Shown one piece after another: positions 60,234 to 64,000 of a DNA stretch of 64,000 nt (position 1 is the first letter of the stretch; every line of letters starts with the position of its first letter). The stretch is from contig CAZCOG010000021.1 in assembly GCA_964500445.1 (NCBI GenBank), positions 1 through 64,000 on the forward strand, given 5' to 3'. Below the pieces are notes generated by a model that was not told the origin of the DNA, did no database searches, and saw only the letters and a list, made by a program, of their open reading frames with translations. Both the position numbers and the translations under genes were made by a program. Source of the stretch: Persicitalea sp964500445 (GTDB taxonomy: Bacteria; Bacteroidota; Bacteroidia; Cytophagales; Spirosomataceae).

Positions 60234-61489
60234 CGCTCCCGACTCCGTGGCTCGACATCGCGCCGGATTCCGATTTTTCGTTGCATAATCTGCCTTTTGG
60301 TATTTTCAGCAACGAATCGGAGCCGCCCAAGGTGGGAGTAGCTATCGGAGAATGGATCATCGATATGTCCGCCGCTACCCGGCTCGGCGTTCTGCATCCG
60401 AGCCAGGTAGCGGAGACTATTTACCAGGAAAGTACCCTGAATGCCTTCATGGCGTTGGGTCGTACGGTAGTTCGTGAGATCAGAAGTATCCTACAGGAAC
60501 AACTTTCCCAAACTGACTCGGTGCTGCATCGAGTTGCTGACCGTGTTCTGATCCGACAAGCCGAAGTTACAATGCATCTGCCCGTAGCCATCGGCGACTA
60601 TACTGACTTTTATTCTAGCCTCGAACACGCCACCAACGTCGGGAAACTCTTCCGGCCCGATAATCCCTTATTGCCCAACTGGAAGTACCTGCCCGTAGCC
60701 TATCATGGTCGTGCCTCGTCCATAGTGGTGTCAGGCACTCCCATTCGCCGCCCCGGTGGTCAGATACTTCCTCCCAACGCCGAAGTACCCCTTTTCAGTC
60801 CCAGCCAGGCGTTGGATTATGAATTAGAGTTGGGATTCATCATTGGCAAAAATTCTGAATTAGGTTGGCCCATTACGACAAACGCGGCGGAAGACTACGT
60901 TTTCGGCTGCGTGCTGGTCAATGACTGGTCGGCGCGGGATATTCAGCGCTGGGAGTACCAGCCGCTGGGGCCTTTTCTGAGTAAGAATTTTGCCACTTCT
61001 ATATCACCCTGGGTCGTGACGCTGGACGCGCTGGAAGCTTTCCGTATGACTGGACCGGCGCAAGATCCTGAACCCTTACCCTATTTGCGGATTAGTGGCG
61101 CATTGAATTTTGATCTAAACCTGGAAGTAGTTATCAAGCCTGACGAGAAATCAGAAACAACGGTCTGCCGCACTAATGCCCGCCACCTTTACTGGAACAT
61201 TCGCCAGCAAATCGCCCATCACACCATATCAGGCTGTAATCTGCGCGTGGGTGACCTGCTGGCGACGGGTACTATCAGTGGCTCTGATGGCAGCGGATGC
61301 CTTCTGGAACTAACCGAGGGCGGCAAGAACCCAGTTAGATTGTCGGACGGTACAGAGCGTAAGTACTTGCAAGATGGCGATGAGGTAGTTATGCGCGGTA
61401 GCGCCGAGCGGGACGGAGTGCGCGTGGGGTTTGGAGAAGTGCGAAGTACTGTGCTCCCCCTTCACCCAATTCCACCGACCGCTTCCTAG
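60230..61489 (+). CDS. fahA: Fumarylacetoacetase
   Basis: 419 residues, eukaryote-like FAH length. Last step of tyrosine breakdown: fumarylacetoacetate to fumarate and acetoacetate. Seen: VAIGDYTDFYSSLEHATNVGKLFRP (metal Asp, catalytic His), YLPVAYHGRASSIVVSGTPIRRPGGQ, LDYELELGFIIGKNSELG (Glu ligands), FGCVLVNDWSARDIQRWEYQPLGPFLSKNFATSISPWVV, DLLATGTISGSD. Start overlaps the MarR stop. Maleylacetoacetate isomerase is not in the window. Confidence 0.95.
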   Translation: MTLPTPWLDIAPDSDFSLHNLPFGIFSNESEPPKVGVAIGEWIIDMSAATRLGVLHPSQVAETIYQESTLNAFMALGRTVVREIRSILQEQLSQTDSVLHRVADRVLIRQAEVTMHLPVAIGDYTDFYSSLEHATNVGKLFRPDNPLLPNWKYLPVAYHGRASSIVVSGTPIRRPGGQILPPNAEVPLFSPSQALDYELELGFIIGKNSELGWPITTNAAEDYVFGCVLVNDWSARDIQRWEYQPLGPFLSKNFATSISPWVVTLDALEAFRMTGPAQDPEPLPYLRISGALNFDLNLEVVIKPDEKSETTVCRTNARHLYWNIRQQIAHHTISGCNLRVGDLLATGTISGSDGSGCLLELTEGGKNPVRLSDGTERKYLQDGDEVVMRGSAERDGVRVGFGEVRSTVLPLHPIPPTAS

Positions 61490-61518
61490 AGAAGAATCAA
61501 AATTGAATAGCTTTTCCT

Positions 61519-62424
61519 ATGGAATTCCCTATCCCAAATCAAAAAATGAAATCCATCGCCCCCGCCGAGTTTGGCCACCGCGCTTTTTATAAATATATGA
61601 CCGCTGCCGTAGCCCCGCGCCCCATCGCACTGGCTAGTACGGTGGATAAAGACGGCCGCGTCAACCTCAGCCCGTTTAGTTTTTTCAACTACATGGGCAT
61701 CGACCCGCCTATAGTGGTGTTTTCGCCCGGACGGCGCGGGCGCGATGGTTCCTATAAAGATACGGCACTGAATCTGCGGGAAGTACCTGAGATAGTTATC
61801 AACATGGTGACCTACGATATGGTGCAGCAAATGTCGCTGAGCAGCGCAGAATACGAGCGGGGCGTGAATGAGTTTGACAAAGCGGGCTTCACAATGCTGC
61901 CCGCCGAGCGGGTAAAACCGCCGCGCGTGGCCGAGTCTCCGGCGCAGTTTGAGTGCAAAGTACTGGAAACAAAAGAAATCGGAACCATGGTGCTGGTGAT
62001 CGCAGAGGTAGTTTTGGCGCATTTTGCCGAAAGCATTCTGGATGAAAACGGCCAGATCGACCAGACTCGTACCGATTGGGTAGCGCGTATGGGCGGCGAC
62101 TGGTACGCGAGGGCAAGCGGCGACGCCATTTTTGAAGTACCCCGCCCGCAGCACGGCATCGGTGTGGATGGCCTGCCCGGAAGCGTCCGTCGTTCCAAGA
62201 TTCTGACGGGTAACGATTTGGGGCAGTTGGGTAGTTTGACAAAGTACCCAACCGAACAGGAGATTACGGATTTTGGGACGCGTGAAGAAATACTGGCTAT
62301 GCGGGAAGAGGCGCGATTGAGCTGCCAGTACTACCCGGATTTGCTGCACGATCACGCCCGGCAGTTGTTAGAAAACGGAAAGGTTAAGGAGGCGTTGATG
62401 GCTGTGTTGCAGAGCGAAAGATAG
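61519..62424 (+). CDS. Flavin-reductase-like FMN-binding protein
   Basis: 301 residues. Split-barrel FMN-binding domain: YMTAAVAPRPIALASTVDKDGRVNLSPFSFFNYMGIDPPIVVFSPG is the flavin-site region, followed by INMVTYDMVQQMSLSSAEYERGVNEFDKAG. The C-terminal part (RRSKILTGNDLGQLGSLTKYP) is an extension of this subfamily. It follows fahA by 29 bases and is probably cotranscribed. In related genomes the same gene accompanies tyrosine catabolism; a reductive partner for an oxygenase is one idea, and direct action on an aromatic intermediate another. Not assigned. Confidence 0.86.
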   Translation: MEFPIPNQKMKSIAPAEFGHRAFYKYMTAAVAPRPIALASTVDKDGRVNLSPFSFFNYMGIDPPIVVFSPGRRGRDGSYKDTALNLREVPEIVINMVTYDMVQQMSLSSAEYERGVNEFDKAGFTMLPAERVKPPRVAESPAQFECKVLETKEIGTMVLVIAEVVLAHFAESILDENGQIDQTRTDWVARMGGDWYARASGDAIFEVPRPQHGIGVDGLPGSVRRSKILTGNDLGQLGSLTKYPTEQEITDFGTREEILAMREEARLSCQYYPDLLHDHARQLLENGKVKEALMAVLQSER

Positions 62425-62444
62425 AAAACGACGATGGCGGCGAC

Positions 62445-62490
62445 GTAGAGACAAGGCATGCGGTAGAGACAAGGCATGCCTTGTCTCTAC
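62445..62490. repeat. Short palindromic repeat: perfect 28-base palindrome plus half copy
   Basis: A half copy GTAGAGACAAGGCATGC (62445-62461) is followed by a perfect 28-base palindrome at 62463-62490 whose left arm is GTAGAGACAAGGCA. The AGAGAC...GTCTCT palindrome type is widespread in Bacteroidota and cyanobacteria. It lies 20 bases after the flavin reductase gene and may also act as a hairpin terminator, although a T-run is missing. Confidence 0.85.
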
Positions 62491-62555
62491 CGGCGGTTTC
62501 GACGAAATAACGGGCGCGATTCCTGATGGAAATTGTGACGATTAGCATAATAGAA

Positions 62556-64000
62556 TCAGTCAAACAGCCCGTATTGTACCTTTTCCTCTGCGGCCATCGG
62601 CAACGCTTCCTCAGGCTCGTCGATTGCGGATAACTCCGCCAAAGTACTTGAGCTGGACGAAGCCGAAGAATCTGTACTGAGCGAAGACGAAGTACCCCAC
62701 ACCTTCGCAATCCGGTCCTTTATTTTTTGCTCGAAGATTTCGATGAGTTCTTTGTTGGCGTTGACCAACGCCTGCTCTTTTTCGATTTGGGCGACGATTT
62801 GGCGTTGGGTTTCGAGAGGTGGCATGGGGATTGGTATATCATTCAAAATTCCTTGGGATAGATTCCTGATACTGGCTCCACGGCCAACATTCTTCATAAT
62901 CTTACTATGAAAATCAGATTTTAATAAGTACCCAATATAAAATGGTTCAATTCCCTCATTCAATCGACACCTAATAGTAAAGCCAGAAAAGGAAATTCTC
63001 TCGTGAATTTCTGGAACAATCATACTCCGTCCAACTAAATCTTTATTTCCATTTGATCTAACAAATACTATATCACCCTTTTTAAGAAGATAATTTTCAT
63101 TTAAGTTTTCATCTATTTGTGTTTCTTCTAATTCGTCAATCGGGGCAGTAGTATTATTTTTAAAATGACTTACGCCGAGTATTTTTATATGTTCACCTTT
63201 TGATTCCTTTGAAAAATTTAGCCCATTTTTGAAGTCAGAAATTTCACCTAGCTTCCTCTTTTCCCAATCTGGATCAATGTCGATTTTGGGCTTGTAGTGT
63301 TCCAGCACTGCTTTGGCTCCGTCGATGATTTTCTGGTAGCCTTCTATTTCGGCGACGATTTCTTCCTGGATGGCGAGGGGCGGGAGGGGGATTTTTTGGT
63401 CCTTCACTGTTGATTGAGAAATCGAGGGTTGTCCACCGACTTTTGCGAATCTGTTAAGGTTTAAATGTTCTAACATCATGGCAAGAAATAATAGATTGAT
63501 ATCATTTCTAAGAAGCTCTGTTACATAGAGGCCATTATCAGTAATCCAGGCTTTTGGTTTTGTAATATGAACTGCACCGCAATATGCCCCAACTCTTCCT
63601 AACACTATTGTGGACTTTTCCACAAAAAACTCAGAATGAAACCCTACTATTCCATTTCCACCATAAACACAGTACTCCCCACTCTTCATTTCCTTACTCG
63701 TCAATCCTTTACCACTTGAAAGTTTAACGATTTTTCCTAAATCAACTAATTTAAAGTTGCTACTTTGTAGTATATTCACTCGATACCGCTCTCCACTCAA
63801 ATTATAATCTCCATTCTTGGCAATCTCGGTTTTGGGTACGGCGTGGGCGAGGGTAGTTTCGGGATACTTTCCTGTTTGGGCAAAAGCGTGGATGATTTTA
63901 ACGGCTTCGTCCAGTTGGCTGCCTTTCACGGCTTTGCGTTGGGCGCCCAGGTTGTAGCCGTCATTGTCTATTTTCACAAAAAGTACCTCGTCGCGCTGTT
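62556..64000 (-). CDS. Type I restriction HsdM-HsdS fusion (partial; N-terminal methylase outside window)
   Basis: The frame is open to the right edge; 481 residues visible. The first 60 residues are the end of an N6-adenine methylase (DEVLFVKIDNDGYNLGAQR and IAKNGDYNLSGERYR, both typical of HsdM). Then two target recognition domains: TRD1 from about FKLVDLGKIVKLSSGKG to QPSISQSTVKDQKIPLPPL with helix IQEEIVAEIEGYQKIIDGAK, and TRD2 from WEKRKLGEISDFKNGLNF to DIPIPMPPLETQRQIVAQIE with its helix. HsdS is thus fused behind HsdM, giving one M-S subunit. The TRDs are AT-rich. The tail (TSSSLSTDSSASSSSSTLAE..., end QYGLFD) is serine-rich and derives from a duplicated repeat. hsdR would lie beyond the edge. 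Confidence 0.88.
   Translation of the reverse strand, partial: QRDEVLFVKIDNDGYNLGAQRKAVKGSQLDEAVKIIHAFAQTGKYPETTLAHAVPKTEIAKNGDYNLSGERYRVNILQSSNFKLVDLGKIVKLSSGKGLTSKEMKSGEYCVYGGNGIVGFHSEFFVEKSTIVLGRVGAYCGAVHITKPKAWITDNGLYVTELLRNDINLLFLAMMLEHLNLNRFAKVGGQPSISQSTVKDQKIPLPPLAIQEEIVAEIEGYQKIIDGAKAVLEHYKPKIDIDPDWEKRKLGEISDFKNGLNFSKESKGEHIKILGVSHFKNNTTAPIDELEETQIDENLNENYLLKKGDIVFVRSNGNKDLVGRSMIVPEIHERISFSGFTIRCRLNEGIEPFYIGYLLKSDFHSKIMKNVGRGASIRNLSQGILNDIPIPMPPLETQRQIVAQIEKEQALVNANKELIEIFEQKIKDRIAKVWGTSSSLSTDSSASSSSSTLAELSAIDEPEEALPMAAEEKVQYGLFD

Noticed and set aside
61486..62355. 289-codon open frame on the minus strand
   Set aside because: Antisense to the flavin-reductase-like gene, whose sequence shows clear FMN-domain motifs.
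1..64000. tRNA, rRNA, insertion sequences, prophage
   Set aside because: I looked through all gaps and found no tRNA-like cloverleaf, rRNA segment, transposase or phage structural gene.

Overview
The window reads as chromosomal DNA of a Bacteroidota member of the order Cytophagales (Spirosomaceae/Dyadobacter-like). Reasons: promoters of the TAnnTTTG type, weak Shine-Dalgarno signals, a gldG gliding gene beside dnaN, a Uma2-family nuclease, a DUF4301 protein, a GT3-type glycogen synthase, many lipoproteins, and Tat-exported Gfo/Idh/MocA and molybdopterin enzymes. Most genes are moderately GC-rich. A zinc-ribbon gene near 2.5-3.2 kb and the specificity domains near the right edge are visibly AT-rich. 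I saw no tRNA, rRNA, CRISPR array or insertion sequence, and no gene-free gap longer than about 300 bases.

Layout. 0-4.1 kb: a TldD-like protease cut by the left edge, a DUF2236 oxygenase, an AT-rich zinc-ribbon gene directly followed by an attC-like hairpin, and a Uma2 nuclease. 4.2-10.8 kb, minus strand: a glucuronate/xylan side-chain operon in the order ThuA, mannonate dehydratase fused in frame to a GH67 alpha-glucuronidase, SDR reductase, Tat-type Gfo/Idh/MocA oxidoreductase. 10.9-19.8 kb: small independent genes (zincin, lipoprotein, crcB, DUF3050, DUF1801, amino-acid permease, CxxCH/VCBS lipoprotein, beta-CASP MBL protein, DUF3365 lipoprotein). 20-24.6 kb: prfA, thioredoxin-like protein, SorA-like molybdoenzyme, flavoprotein, CPBP protease. 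24.9-30.8 kb: AraD1/GguC, sulfatase, araB-araA. 30.9-40.3 kb: GHL10 hydrolase, a 55-residue DUF2256 protein, glycogen synthase, small membrane protein, DUF4301, pcrA, XRE-S24 repressor, lipoprotein. 40.6-50.9 kb: gcvT, comB, a three-module secreted protein, yjbQ, GDP-fucose synthase, Lrp, DMT transporter, PD-(D/E)XK protein, gldG, dnaN. 51-56.3 kb: ppx/gppA, rpsU, xerD, ppc. 56.5-62.4 kb: a phenylalanine/tyrosine catabolic cluster (hmgA, hpd, phhA, MarR, fahA, flavin reductase). 62.5 kb to the end: a type I HsdM-HsdS fusion running off the right edge.

How the genes work together. The GH67 part releases (methyl)glucuronate from xylan fragments; the SDR reductase and the mannonate dehydratase can then route the sugar acid towards 2-keto-3-deoxygluconate. 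AraA/AraB take arabinose, a common xylan side chain, to ribulose 5-phosphate. PhhA, Hpd, HmgA and FahA convert phenylalanine to fumarate and acetoacetate, apart from the maleylacetoacetate isomerase, which is not in the window. Two similar 15-bp sites, one before hmgA and one before the MarR gene, suggest common control.

The strongest unusual signals are the UxuA-GH67 fusion with a secretion signal in its middle, the single-gene cassette with an attC-like hairpin, the roughly five-fold excess of the hexamer GGTACT/AGTACC in sampled segments, and the HsdM-HsdS fusion. No large undescribed multi-gene system is evident.
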